64,000 bases of DNA, taken from NCBI RefSeq assembly GCF_005491705.1, contig NZ_CP028092.1, forward strand, positions 4,092,001 through 4,156,000, in the 5' to 3' direction. Every line of letters begins with the position of its first letter. The stretch's first letter is position 1. The position numbers and the translations under genes are program-made. Source of the DNA: Pontibacter sp. SGAir0037. Lineage in GTDB: Bacteria; Bacteroidota; Bacteroidia; Cytophagales; Hymenobacteraceae. Shown in pieces: positions 45,085 through 54,477 of this stretch. Under the pieces are notes generated by a model. It searched no databases. It had not been told where the DNA came from and saw nothing but the letters and a program-made list of their open reading frames with translations.

Positions 45085-45819
45085 CTAGTATTTCTTTAAC
45101 ACAAAGATCATACGCTCACTCTCCTCGTGGTAAGGCTCCAGGTTATAATTCCCGAACACCTCTACCAGCCGAAGCTGCGCCATTTTAAAATACTCGATAA
45201 AATCTTCCTGGCGTAAAGCCCGCACCCTCTCCTCAAACTGATAATCCTGCCCTTTGTCGGAGAAACTTATCTTTTTTATGATAAACCCGTTTTCTACTCC
45301 CCGATGTATACAAAAGGGAATTCCCTGCACTTCCTTAACTTCCTCTTTCACAAGCCTGTCTATGGTTCTGTTTGTATTCATAAAATCGATTACAAACTTG
45401 CCGCCATGCTTTATACTTTTAGCAGTAGCATCCAGAGCCACTACGTTTTCTGTTTCATTGCTAAAATATCCAAAGCTGGTAAAGAGGTTCAGTACGAAAT
45501 CAAAAGCCTCTGGTTTGTACACCATCCGCATATCGTGCACTTCGAAATGCAGCCGCTCATTCTCAAACTGCTTTGCGTATGCAATGCTGTGCGGCGACAA
45601 ATCAATTCCGGTTACATCATAGCCTTTTTTATTCAGATAAATTGAGTGGCGGCCTTTGCCACAGGCAAGGTCGAGAATGTTTTCGTGGGGCTTGGGGTGG
45701 AGATAAGAAAGTAATTTATCTATAAACTGCCGGGCTTCCTGCTCATCACGATTCTTGTATAGTATATGGTAGTAGGGGGAATCAAACCAAGCACTAAACC
45801 ATTCATCCTGTTGAGCCAT
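45085..45819 (-). CDS. Class I SAM-dependent methyltransferase
   Basis: 244 residues. Motif I is ENILDLACGKGRHSIYL, then GYDVTGIDLSPHSIAYAKQ, and FDFVLNLFTSFGYF (motif IV region). The fold and length match small-molecule methyltransferases; the substrate is not deducible. It is the first gene of an operon with the ZIP transporter. Confidence 0.9.
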   Translation of the reverse strand: MAQQDEWFSAWFDSPYYHILYKNRDEQEARQFIDKLLSYLHPKPHENILDLACGKGRHSIYLNKKGYDVTGIDLSPHSIAYAKQFENERLHFEVHDMRMVYKPEAFDFVLNLFTSFGYFSNETENVVALDATAKSIKHGGKFVIDFMNTNRTIDRLVKEEVKEVQGIPFCIHRGVENGFIIKKISFSDKGQDYQFEERVRALRQEDFIEYFKMAQLRLVEVFGNYNLEPYHEESERMIFVLKKY

Positions 45820-45926
45820 ATTCCTCTAAATGCAATTAAGCTGCAAATATACTTTAATTTTAATCAATCATACCACCGCATCTCTATCTTAAAGATAAAC
45901 TATGGTATAGTTATACTAGTAGTGCT

Positions 45927-45984
45927 ATGCATAAAAAAACCTGCCGCTGCAGTAAGAACCGCAACGGCAGGTTTTTTTATGCAT
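45927..45984. terminator. Bidirectional terminator, 20-bp perfect stem
   Basis: Arms 45927-45946 and 45965-45984 are perfectly complementary (core ACCTGCCG / CGGCAGGT with A- and T-runs), with an 18-base loop. It sits 5 bases 3' of the small lipoprotein gene. Confidence 0.85.
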
Positions 45985-45989
45985 ACTTA

Positions 45990-46274
45990 TTAGTGCTTTA
46001 CTGCGTTTTCTGCCTCGTTTGTTTTTGCATCCTCATGCACGCTTTCGCCTGGCTGAATAGAATTAGCTCCTTCGTCGTGGTTCATCATCACGTCGTCTCT
46101 GTGCGTATTGCTTTGGCCAGCACCTCTGTCACTTACATTAGGCGTGTTGCGCTGCCCTGGCGCTACTTTATCTACTGATACTTTTGTTTCAGGCCTCTTA
46201 TCAGACGGAGTATCGCAAGAAACCACCATTAAACCGCATACTGCGGCAAATACTGCTAATACGTTCTTATTCAT
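45990..46274 (-). CDS. Small hydrophilic lipoprotein
   Basis: 94 residues. Signal peptide with lipobox MVVSC (Cys 20), then a low-complexity, charged and disordered chain (D, N, E, K, H rich). No family is recognised. Anchored in the inner or outer membrane; the role is unknown. Confidence 0.7.
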   Translation of the reverse strand: MNKNVLAVFAAVCGLMVVSCDTPSDKRPETKVSVDKVAPGQRNTPNVSDRGAGQSNTHRDDVMMNHDEGANSIQPGESVHEDAKTNEAENAVKH

Positions 46275-46381
46275 TTCTGTTCGTTTATACTTTGCTCTAT
46301 ATTATAAGCTGTTCCTTCTATAACTGGGGCAACCTGTTTCGAATAATCATTAACGTTAATAATCAACCGAAAGATTATATA

Positions 46382-46972
46382 CTATGCCAGCAGGCTCTTG
46401 CGGCGCAGCATGCTTTCGAACAGCTTAACATCGTTCGGGCTGTTAAAGATGCGAAAAGGCATATGTATAAAAATAGGTGTCTGGAAATTACGGGCCACCC
46501 AGCCTTTCCAGCCTGTAGGCAACTGTGCATCGGCGGCAGGCTGCAGCCAGAGCACATAAGCATCATCTTTCATCTCTGCCTTCTGAATCATATCCCAGTT
46601 CAGGGCCATTCCTTCGCGCTCGTTACGCTTCATCAGAATCTGGCGGTGGTCTACTTCATAATTCAGCTTTTCAAACAGCGGGTTGCCCTGCTCTACCTGT
46701 GTAACCCCCATTACCTGTGCCGAACGCAGTAAAACAAATAGCAATGTTACGACAATGGCAATAGCTACCCACCACCACGAAAAGCTGAAAGCAGCCGGCA
46801 GCAGCAAGATCACCAGCGGAATCAGGGCATACCACCATTCTTTCCGCCACACTTTAGCTAAAGCCACGCGGGTAAACATATTTTTATCAAGCTGATACTT
46901 CTTGGTACGGATTGCCAATGGGGAGGAACCACCTTGTGGGGTTCTAAAACCTTTTTGATTTGGTCGCTGCAT
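46382..46972 (-). CDS. YcxB-like membrane protein
   Basis: 196 residues. The first 40 are hydrophilic, followed by two close membrane helices (about 48-64 and 66-86) and a soluble C-terminal domain with IFIHMPFRIFNSPNDVKLFE. This layout is that of YcxB-type proteins; the assignment is by layout only. The gene lies downstream of nadC on the same strand with a 120-base gap. Confidence 0.6.
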   Translation of the reverse strand: MQRPNQKGFRTPQGGSSPLAIRTKKYQLDKNMFTRVALAKVWRKEWWYALIPLVILLLPAAFSFSWWWVAIAIVVTLLFVLLRSAQVMGVTQVEQGNPLFEKLNYEVDHRQILMKRNEREGMALNWDMIQKAEMKDDAYVLWLQPAADAQLPTGWKGWVARNFQTPIFIHMPFRIFNSPNDVKLFESMLRRKSLLA

Positions 46973-47092
46973 ATACTCTTAAAATGTCGATATTCTTATC
47001 TCTGCCAAACTCACATCGCCGGTACCTGACCGCAGAGTGAATGTCTTTTACTTAAACCTTTGAATTGTCCGCGCAAAGGTACACTGTTTTAT

Positions 47093-47953
47093 TTATTTAT
47101 ACGCTTTCAGGCTTAAATCCATACTTTTTGTTGAGTGCGTTAGGGCACCAACAGAAATATAATCTACACCTGTGCGGGCCACTTCGGCAATGGTTTCTTC
47201 TGTTATCCCGCCTGATGCCTCTGTTTCGTAGCGACCACCAACCATACGAACGGCTTCACGCATCATATCCGGTGACATGTTGTCGAGCAATACTCTCTGG
47301 ATTCCGCCTGTTTCTATAGCCTCTCGCACTTCCTCCAGCGTTCGGGTTTCCACCTCTATCTGCAGCTCCTTCCCTTTGTCCTTGAGGTAACGCCGGGTTG
47401 CTTCTATAGCTTCTTTTATACCACCGGCATAGTCTACATGGTTATCTTTTAGCATCACCATATCATATAATCCAAAGCGGTGGTTCCTGCCTCCACCAAT
47501 CACAACAGCCCATTTTTCCATCATCCGGAAGTTTGGAGTTGTTTTGCGGGTATCCAATAAGGTAGCATTGGTGCCTTCAATCAGCCTGGAAAGGTAATGT
47601 GTATAGGTAGCAATACCGCTCATACGCTGCATGCAGTTCAGCACCAGGCGCTCAGCAGTTAAGATAGACTGTGCCCTTCCTTTAACAGTTAAGGCAATAT
47701 CTCCAAAAGCAACGGATGCACCATCCTGCAGGAGCACTTCTACCTGTAGGTCGGGGTCTACGGTTCTAAATATATAGGTAGCCAGCTCTACACCAGCCAG
47801 TATACCTTCTCCCTTCACCAGCAGGCGCGCCTGGTTTTGCGCATCGGCAGGTATAGATGCCAACGAAGAGTGATCACCATCACCAATATCTTCGGCAAGG
47901 GCGCGCGAGATAAACTCGGCTATGCTTTTTTCTGTCAGGTATGTCGGTTTCAC
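47093..47953 (-). CDS. nadC: Nicotinate-nucleotide pyrophosphorylase (carboxylating)
   Basis: 286 residues. Hallmarks: EDIGDGDHSS near the start, ILTAERLVLNCMQRMSGIAT, LDTRKTTPNFRMMEKWAV, GGGRNHRFGLYDMVMLKDNH and EVETRTLEEVREA. It condenses quinolinate with PRPP to nicotinate mononucleotide in de novo NAD synthesis. It is downstream of the DUF4783 gene on the same strand, separated by a hairpin. Confidence 0.96.
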   Translation of the reverse strand: MKPTYLTEKSIAEFISRALAEDIGDGDHSSLASIPADAQNQARLLVKGEGILAGVELATYIFRTVDPDLQVEVLLQDGASVAFGDIALTVKGRAQSILTAERLVLNCMQRMSGIATYTHYLSRLIEGTNATLLDTRKTTPNFRMMEKWAVVIGGGRNHRFGLYDMVMLKDNHVDYAGGIKEAIEATRRYLKDKGKELQIEVETRTLEEVREAIETGGIQRVLLDNMSPDMMREAVRMVGGRYETEASGGITEETIAEVARTGVDYISVGALTHSTKSMDLSLKAYK

Positions 47954-47968
47954 GGCACAAAAATAAAA

Positions 47969-47996
47969 AAAGGCTCTGGAAATACCCCGAGCCTTT
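47969..47996 (-). terminator. Hairpin between DUF4783 gene and nadC
   Basis: Arms AAAGGCTC and GAGCCTTT with a 12-base loop, followed on the minus strand by TTTTTATTTTT. It probably ends most DUF4783 transcripts before nadC. Confidence 0.7.
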
Positions 47997-48019
47997 GTAA
48001 AAATCTCATTTATATCTGC

Positions 48020-48433
48020 TTAATCTTCTATAAAATCCATTGAATGGATCATATACCTGCCGTTAGACTCTTTTAAGCGTACCAGCACAGTGTAAGAACC
48101 GCTTCTGGATGAGTAAGAACCAATGGCGTAACGCTTTCCTTTATCGGAAGAGCCATCAAAGGTATAAGTAAAATCTGTAGGTCCGGTTTTGCTAAAGAAG
48201 TTCTTCATCACAAACTCTGCCTGGGTGCTGCTGTAATCGGTAGAGCTACCATCGGCAAAAGAGATACTTACTTTAGAATCGAAATGCCGTGACAAGTCTC
48301 TTGATGAGCCTATTTTTATGGCTGATTTCACGCTACCAAGCACATCATTCTGCGCAGCGGCTCCTCCTGGTTTGAAAAAAAGTAGTCCAATCAGTAAAGA
48401 AAGCGCAATAGCAACGTGTTTAAAGTTTTTCAT
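48020..48433 (-). CDS. DUF4783 exported protein
   Basis: 137 residues with a signal peptide (1-27). The mature part, SVKSAIKIGSSRDLSRHFDS, TQAEFVMKNFFSKTGPT and ESNGRYMIHSMDFIED, matches the DUF4783 family of Bacteroidota (NTF2-like in layout). Its function is unknown. The family is often found next to nadC (from memory), as here. Confidence 0.85.
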   Translation of the reverse strand: MKNFKHVAIALSLLIGLLFFKPGGAAAQNDVLGSVKSAIKIGSSRDLSRHFDSKVSISFADGSSTDYSSTQAEFVMKNFFSKTGPTDFTYTFDGSSDKGKRYAIGSYSSRSGSYTVLVRLKESNGRYMIHSMDFIED

Positions 48434-48656
48434 AAATATGGGTTAATTATCTGTTGGATCATCAGCTAAAACTATGCCAACTCCCTTACGTCTAATCTTC
48501 CTGATAAAGTTAACGCAATTTGGCAATAAAGGAAAATATAAGGCTAGGAATAGAGCTGTTTTTATATATTGTGAAAATCGTAAGTACTTAGTCCTGAATT
48601 TATTTTTTCATTAACCCGGCTATTATTTTTTTAGTTTCGCAAGCAGTTTATAATAT

Positions 48657-48707
48657 TACCTTTGTTTAAGTGGTTTTGAGCGGCCTTAAATTTTATAGCT
48701 ATATTTG
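48657..48707 (+). promoter_or_regulatory. Two -7-like boxes before gpmI
   Basis: TACCTTTG (48657-48664) and TATATTTG (48700-48707) both match TAnnTTTG. The second has TTTG at 48675-48678, 21 bases upstream, and would put the transcript start at the gpmI ATG. Confidence 0.35.
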
Positions 48708-48711
48708 CGGT

Positions 48712-50241
48712 ATGAATAAGAAAGTACTTTTAGTGATTTTAGACGGATGGGGCATTGCCACTAATCCAGAGGTTTCGGCTATACAGTCAGCTAATACGCC
48801 ATTCTATGATTCTATCCTGCAGAAGTACCCAAGCTCCAGGCTACAGGCTTCGGGTGAAGCCGTAGGTTTACCCGAAGGCCAGATGGGAAACTCAGAAGTA
48901 GGCCACATGAACATAGGCGCAGGACGCGTTGTATACCAGGACCTGGTACTTATCAATAAAACCATAGCAGAGCACAAGCTGGCTTCTATGCCTGCGCTGG
49001 CCAATGCCTTTGCCTATGCCAAAGAGCAGAAAAAAGCAGTACACCTGATCGGCCTTTTGTCAGACGGCGGGGTACACTCGCACATCGATCACTTAAAAGC
49101 ACTTTGCACAGCTGCCTTCGACCAGGAGTTGCACCAGGTATACATTCATGCCTTTACCGATGGCCGCGATACCGACCCGAAAGGTGGTGTAAAGTATATC
49201 AACGAACTGGAGCAGCACCTGGAGTCGTCTGCTGGCAAAATAGCCTCTGTTATTGGCCGCTACTACGCTATGGACCGCGATAACCGCTGGGAGCGTGTAA
49301 AACTGGCCTACGACCTGCTGGTGCACGGCACAGGCACACCTTCTCAGAACATCATCAAGTCGATGCTGGAGTCTTACAACCAAGGCGTAACAGATGAGTT
49401 TATTCAGCCTATTGTAAAGGTAAACGACCAGCAGGAGCCAATTGCCACTATAAAAGAAGGAGATGTGGTAATCTGCTTTAACTTCCGTACCGACCGTGGC
49501 CGTGAAATTACACAAGCTTTAACGCAACGCGATTTTCCGGAGCAGAACATGCAGAAGCTGGATCTGCGCTATGTTACCATGACGAACTATGACGACACCT
49601 TTGTGGGCGTAGAACCTATTTTTGCAAAAGACAACCTGAACAATACATTAGGCGAAGTACTGGCAAAAGCCGGTAAAAAACAGATCCGTATTGCTGAAAC
49701 AGAAAAGTACCCACACGTTACCTTCTTCTTCTCGGGTGGCCGCGAAGTAGAGTTTGAAGGAGAAAAGCGTTTGATGTGCCCATCGCCGAAGGTAGCCACT
49801 TACGACCTGCAACCGGAAATGAGTGCCTTCGATATTCGCGATGCCATTATTCCTGAAATTCAGCAGCGATCAGCAGATTTCATCTGCCTGAACTTTGCGA
49901 ACCCGGACATGGTAGGCCACACCGGTGTGTTTGAAGCTGCAGTAAAAGCGTGTGAAACGGTAGACCAATGTGCAGAAGCCGTTATTACCACAGCCTTGGC
50001 TAACGATTATGCCACCATTGTTATCGCAGACCACGGCAATGCCGACTGCATGATAAATCCTGATGGCACTCCAAATACCGCTCATACAACTAACCTGGTG
50101 CCTTGCATCCTGGTTAGCAACGATTATGCAGGCACTTTACATGATGGAAAGTTAGGCGATTTAGCCCCAACTATTCTGGAATTAATCGGTATAGAACAGC
50201 CAGAGGAGATGCAGGGTGTATCTCTTTTAGTGAAACAATAA
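48712..50241 (+). CDS. gpmI: 2,3-bisphosphoglycerate-independent phosphoglycerate mutase
   Basis: 509 residues from ATG 48712, where the family N terminus begins (KKVLLVILDGWGIATNPE). Active-site features are the phosphoserine motif GQMGNSEVGHMNIGAGR, HAFTDGRDTDPKGG, FNFRTDRGREITQAL, and the metal sites NFANPDMVGHTG and IADHGNADCM. It interconverts 3- and 2-phosphoglycerate using Mn. It is followed 4 bases later by a lipoprotein gene. Confidence 0.97.
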   Translation: MNKKVLLVILDGWGIATNPEVSAIQSANTPFYDSILQKYPSSRLQASGEAVGLPEGQMGNSEVGHMNIGAGRVVYQDLVLINKTIAEHKLASMPALANAFAYAKEQKKAVHLIGLLSDGGVHSHIDHLKALCTAAFDQELHQVYIHAFTDGRDTDPKGGVKYINELEQHLESSAGKIASVIGRYYAMDRDNRWERVKLAYDLLVHGTGTPSQNIIKSMLESYNQGVTDEFIQPIVKVNDQQEPIATIKEGDVVICFNFRTDRGREITQALTQRDFPEQNMQKLDLRYVTMTNYDDTFVGVEPIFAKDNLNNTLGEVLAKAGKKQIRIAETEKYPHVTFFFSGGREVEFEGEKRLMCPSPKVATYDLQPEMSAFDIRDAIIPEIQQRSADFICLNFANPDMVGHTGVFEAAVKACETVDQCAEAVITTALANDYATIVIADHGNADCMINPDGTPNTAHTTNLVPCILVSNDYAGTLHDGKLGDLAPTILELIGIEQPEEMQGVSLLVKQ

Positions 50242-50245
50242 GCGT

Positions 50246-50818
50246 TTGATAAAGTATAAGCCTATCATATTTATAGCCACTCTGATGGCTATAACTGCAT
50301 GTGAGAGACCAGCACCGCCTAGTTCTGCCGAGGCGGCGGCCTCTTACAATGTAGGAGATTACCTGCAGCAAGAGATACAACGCCTGCAGGCTGAGAAGCC
50401 GAATGTGCTAAAATCGGTACAGACTGAAAACAAACCTACTGAAACAGTAGAAACATCAGAGCTAAACTGGGAAAAAGAATTATCTGTTTTCCAGGATGCC
50501 AATATAAACCTGCCTACCTTACAGGATGACTTCATAGAAGAGCGGCAGGAACTGCCAGGTGGCATCGTGCTGACAAATTATCGCCGGAAAGAAGGCACTG
50601 GCGCTGCTGTAGCCTTTTTGAGCATCAGAACAGCCCCAGGCCCCAGGCTACAACAGTTAGAAGCCGTTATTCAGGAAGAAAACATGCTGTTTTACTCGAA
50701 GCGCAGGCTAACGTTAAGCACAAACGAGAACGGCAACATTGCCAGTTATGGCGTAGATGGTGTTCAGAAACTCATTTTTGGAGATTCGCTACATTATCGT
50801 ACAGACGCGAATCTATAG
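50246..50818 (+). CDS. Hypothetical lipoprotein coupled to gpmI
   Basis: 190 residues from a TTG codon that gives the signal IKYKPIIFIATLMAITAC, a clear lipobox (Cys 19). The mature part has a disordered linker (PSSAEAAASYN) and a C-terminal domain with strands (GAAVAFLSIRTAP, YSKRRLTLSTNENG). No family is recognised. The 4-base spacing implies co-translation with gpmI. Confidence 0.72.
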   Translation: MIKYKPIIFIATLMAITACERPAPPSSAEAAASYNVGDYLQQEIQRLQAEKPNVLKSVQTENKPTETVETSELNWEKELSVFQDANINLPTLQDDFIEERQELPGGIVLTNYRRKEGTGAAVAFLSIRTAPGPRLQQLEAVIQEENMLFYSKRRLTLSTNENGNIASYGVDGVQKLIFGDSLHYRTDANL

Positions 50819-50866
50819 CAAGCGGTCCTGCTTAAAAGCAGCTGGTTGCTTGCTCGCCTTTTTGCC
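50817..50866 (+). terminator. Probable terminator of the gpmI unit
   Basis: AGCAAGC (50817-50823) with GCTTGCT (50848-50854), an inner stem CTGCTT/AAGCAG and a downstream CCTTTTTGCCCTT tract. It overlaps the stop of the lipoprotein gene. Confidence 0.6.
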
Positions 50867-50987
50867 CTTATTTTGCTTAAGAGCCCTAACATTTCTTTCT
50901 AATTGGAATTAATTTAACTTCCTATTCCGTTAGAAGCTCATGTAGAGCTTACCATGTAAATTAAGTAAGCAATTGCTCCTTTCTACT

Positions 50988-52490
50988 ATGCGTGCATTAA
51001 CTTTTGCTTGTTTATGGCTAGTTGGCCTGCAGCTCCAATGCTTCGGCCAGGCATCTCCTGTTCAAAACAGAGACCGCACATGTGCCACTACGGAGTACCT
51101 GGCACAGCAGGAACAACAAGACCCAACTTTTATGCAGCGTAAAGAAGCACTGGAGCAAGCTGTTCAGAAAGCGCTGCAGCGTCCGCGCACAGGCCAGGCT
51201 ATTCAACAGACGACAATAATTATCCCGGTTGTGTTTCATGTTGTGTATAACACGGAGTCCGAAAATATTTCAGATGAACAGATTCTTTCACAGTTAGCTG
51301 TTCTGAATGCCGATTTTCGCAGGCTGAATGCCGATGCAGCCAATACGCCCCCTCATTTTCAATCGCTTGCTGCCGATACGCAAATAGAATTCTGCCTTGC
51401 CATTACCGATCCGAATGGAGAGCTAACTAGCGGCATCACTCGTACCAGGTCTACAGAAAGTGTGTTCAGAGTTTCTACGGATAATGTAAAGAATGCAGCC
51501 AGAGGTGGAGTAGAAGGATGGAACCGCGACCAGTACCTGAACATCTGGGTTTGTAACCTGGAATCCGGCTACCTGGGCTATGCTTCGCTGGCCAGTGCAG
51601 CTGCAACCCGCGATGGAGTGGTTATACATTATGAATCCATTGGTGCTCCACCAAGCAATAATTTTCCGGCTCCTTATAATCTGGGTCGTACTGCCACGCA
51701 CGAAGTGGGGCATTGGCTTGGGCTGAAACATATCTGGGGCAGTGGCTCCAGGTGCACCGATTCCGATGATATTGCGGATACGCCCAATCAGTTGAGAGAA
51801 ACAACCGGCTGCCCTGACAGCATTGTTATCTCCTGCGACAACGGGCCCTATGGGAATATGTGGATGAACTACATGGATTATTCAGATGATGCCTGCATGA
51901 ACATGTTTACCAAAGGCCAGGCAGATTATATGCGCGCTTTTTTAGCTGTCAGCCGCCCGTCAATTCTCAGTTCTCTTGCCTGTAGTGTCAGCTTACGTTC
52001 CAGGTTCAGCTTAACCAACCAGGCTGATTCTCTTGTTATGGCAGGCAGCACAGTTGGATTTACCGATAGATCGGAAGGGTTAAAGCCTGTTACCTGGTTC
52101 TGGGAGTTTGAAGGTGGTATACCGGCTACATCCACCGCTCAACATCCAACGGTTACCTATCCTGCCCCAGGTAAATATAATGTTACACTTACTGTATCGA
52201 ATGGCTCCTTAAGCAGTACAAAAACAGAGGAAAACATTGTACATGCCACCGTTACTGATTTAGTGGCCTATCCAAATCCGGCTTCAGATTACCTCATGCT
52301 GGAACAGCCTGTGGCGGTGCACATACAAGAAGTGGAACTGGTTAACCAAGTCGGCCAGACTCTTCTAACAGCCAGGGTCCAGGAAAGGGTTACCCGGCTA
52401 GATATACAACACGTGCCGGCTGGAGTCTACTTCCTCCGTATCAGGAGCTCGAATGGGCTGCAGGTGAAAAAAATAAGCATAGTACGGTAG
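50988..52490 (+). CDS. M43-type zinc metalloprotease with PKD and T9SS sorting domain
   Basis: 500 residues from ATG 50988, which begins the signal peptide (about 1-20). After a propeptide comes a pappalysin-type catalytic domain: HEVGHWLGLKH at 238-248 (ligands His238, His242, His248; Glu239) and the Met-turn MNYMDYSDDACMNMF. A PKD domain (about 355-418) has WEFEGGIPATSTAQHPTVTY. The last 75 residues are a type A sorting domain (AYPNPASDYLMLEQ to YFLRIRSSNG), so it is exported by the type IX system. It likely cuts extracellular proteins. Confidence 0.93.
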   Translation: MRALTFACLWLVGLQLQCFGQASPVQNRDRTCATTEYLAQQEQQDPTFMQRKEALEQAVQKALQRPRTGQAIQQTTIIIPVVFHVVYNTESENISDEQILSQLAVLNADFRRLNADAANTPPHFQSLAADTQIEFCLAITDPNGELTSGITRTRSTESVFRVSTDNVKNAARGGVEGWNRDQYLNIWVCNLESGYLGYASLASAAATRDGVVIHYESIGAPPSNNFPAPYNLGRTATHEVGHWLGLKHIWGSGSRCTDSDDIADTPNQLRETTGCPDSIVISCDNGPYGNMWMNYMDYSDDACMNMFTKGQADYMRAFLAVSRPSILSSLACSVSLRSRFSLTNQADSLVMAGSTVGFTDRSEGLKPVTWFWEFEGGIPATSTAQHPTVTYPAPGKYNVTLTVSNGSLSSTKTEENIVHATVTDLVAYPNPASDYLMLEQPVAVHIQEVELVNQVGQTLLTARVQERVTRLDIQHVPAGVYFLRIRSSNGLQVKKISIVR

Positions 52491-52513
52491 CAGGGAATTA
52501 GTTCAACCGCTTA

Positions 52514-52936
52514 TTATTGCCCTTGCAGTGTAATCACCACCGTACGTTTAGAAGCATGGTTGCGGTGTTCGCAGAGATATACTCCTTGCCAGGTACCTAA
52601 ATTAAAACTGCCGTTGGTGATGGGTATTGTAACAGAGCTACCCAGTATAGCCGCTTTCAAATGAGCAGGCATGTCGTCAGATCCTTCCAGCGTATGGCGG
52701 TAGTAGGGCTGATTTTCAGGCACCATCTTATTGAAGTGGCTCTCGAAATCCTGCCGAACAGTTGGGTCTGCGTCTTCATTTATGGCCAGGCTGGCAGAAG
52801 TATGCTTCATGAAAATATGTGCAATACCTACGTTTATCTCTTCCAGTTCAGGCAGCTGCGACACCAGCAAATCTGTAATTAAATGAAACCCACGTTTAAC
52901 CGCCGGCAACCTTATCTCTTTCTGATACCACTTCAT
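52514..52936 (-). CDS. YjbQ/UPF0047 family protein
   Basis: 140 residues. The family signature HIFMKHTSASLAINEDADP is followed by DDMPAHLKAAILGSSVTIPI, GTWQGVYLCEHRNHASKR. Members complement thiamine-phosphate synthase mutants weakly; the true substrate is unresolved. The metal-binding His and Glu positions are present. The gene lies 18 bases after the beta-helix lipoprotein gene on the same strand. Confidence 0.92.
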   Translation of the reverse strand: MKWYQKEIRLPAVKRGFHLITDLLVSQLPELEEINVGIAHIFMKHTSASLAINEDADPTVRQDFESHFNKMVPENQPYYRHTLEGSDDMPAHLKAAILGSSVTIPITNGSFNLGTWQGVYLCEHRNHASKRTVVITLQGQ

Positions 52937-52954
52937 CGTTTCTATTTTATACGC

Positions 52955-54298
52955 TTACTCTTTATACTCGAAAGCACCTATATCAGGCGTTGAAGCATTA
53001 CGGTTTGTTCCTTTTATATCTGCCGAAACATCAGGCAAAGGAACAGCCGCTGTCCGGGCAGGAGAGGAGGCTTCTAAACTGAAATCGCGCTTAGCTGTTT
53101 CCTTAAATGCCGGATTGATGTTGAATATATTGCCACTGCCACTCAGAGCTTCTTTATACTGTTCGGTTCGTAGCAGGTTATGGGCTGCCTCTATTGTTAA
53201 AGTGGCGGCATTCCCGGCAAACAAAACTTCATCTTTAAAACTATAGCTATCGCTATAGATAATGGTATTTATCAGCCTCAGGCGTGTTGCCTGGTTCTCA
53301 ATATCGGTTCCTGGTATATAGTCGGCTACTGCAAAAGCAGGAGTTTCGCGGGGCAGCGGGTTATTGTAGTTTACAATAGTAGAATAAAGCACCTCGTAAT
53401 TACCTCCGCCCAGTCCGGCAAAACTATATTGCCCGCAATTCTGAATAAGCGTGTTTATTACTTTAATATCAGAAGTAAAACCGATAATACCATCCCGGAA
53501 GGTATATTGTATAGCACAACCTTCTACTAAAGTGCCAGCCTTTCCCGGGTTGCCGATACGTAACCCATAAACTGCATTCCGAATATCAGCATACCGAATA
53601 ATATTGCTTTCGCTTTTTGTAACAATCCGGATTCCTTCCCACTGCCCTGGAGCGGTCGCATAGGCAGGTTCACGCCTATAGCCGCTAAACATGACACGCT
53701 CTTCTGGCGTGCCGTTTACAATTAACCTGCCATTTACCAGCAGTACGGCATTGTTAACGGCATAAATAAGGGCACCTTTCTCGATGGTCAGGGTGCTGTT
53801 TTCTTTAACCAACAGCGTGTCAAGCAACACGTAAGGCTTATCGTTGGTCCAGGTGGTGCTCCCGATAGTGCTTTTGCGAATAAAGTGCGCATTTTGCCCA
53901 TAAGCCACCAACTTCACATTTTGCCGCTTCCCGTTGGTATCGAACACAATAGAATCGGCTACTAAAAAAGGTAGATTAACATCCGAAGGATTAACATTCA
54001 CCTTCACCAGGATATTCAGGCTGTCTTTGCCTCTCAGCTCCAGGTTATTAACTACAGGAGCCTGTAAACCATTTATAGTAAGACTATAGGGAGAACTGGT
54101 CGCGCCAGCCAAAGCTATGTTACTGATCCGGACAGCTTTGTTGTTCGGGTTGTACACTTTCAGGCGCTTTGTTACGCTACCCTGCGTAACAAAAACAGTA
54201 TCGAACAAAACGGTATCTGCCGAGAAACGAAGTACAGCTTTCGGATCTGTTGTAATTTCTTCATCGGTTGGCGTACACGACAAAGCCGATAACAGCAA
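52955..54298 (-). CDS. Lipoprotein with N-terminal Ig-like and C-terminal beta-helix domain
   Basis: 447 residues from a TTG at 54298. After the cysteine (SALSC) there is an Ig-like domain of the cell-surface type (VLFDTVFVTQGSVTKRLKVY, NPNNKAVRISNIALAGA), then a right-handed parallel beta-helix with repeated rungs (YADIRNAVYGLRIGNP, VEGCAIQYTFRDGIIGFTS, VINTLIQNCGQYSF). It ends with the GAFEYKE motif of that class. The start is uncertain: the frame continues upstream to a CTG at 54331 giving a far better lipoprotein signal (KFLSYIWPLLLLLSALSC). A surface-exposed carbohydrate-interacting role is possible. Confidence 0.75.
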   Translation of the reverse strand: MLLSALSCTPTDEEITTDPKAVLRFSADTVLFDTVFVTQGSVTKRLKVYNPNNKAVRISNIALAGATSSPYSLTINGLQAPVVNNLELRGKDSLNILVKVNVNPSDVNLPFLVADSIVFDTNGKRQNVKLVAYGQNAHFIRKSTIGSTTWTNDKPYVLLDTLLVKENSTLTIEKGALIYAVNNAVLLVNGRLIVNGTPEERVMFSGYRREPAYATAPGQWEGIRIVTKSESNIIRYADIRNAVYGLRIGNPGKAGTLVEGCAIQYTFRDGIIGFTSDIKVINTLIQNCGQYSFAGLGGGNYEVLYSTIVNYNNPLPRETPAFAVADYIPGTDIENQATRLRLINTIIYSDSYSFKDEVLFAGNAATLTIEAAHNLLRTEQYKEALSGSGNIFNINPAFKETAKRDFSLEASSPARTAAVPLPDVSADIKGTNRNASTPDIGAFEYKE

Positions 54299-54477
54299 AA
54301 GAAGAGGCCATATGTAAGAGAGAAATTTCAGATGTACTTCTTTTTATGATGTGATTGAGGTATAAAGGAGCTTTACAAAATGTAGCAGATCAGGCTCCTT
54401 AGAAACAAAATTAGGAATGTAGCTCCGGCTTATGCTTTTACCACATTCCTAAAAATAAAATTCATATTACCTGAAGC

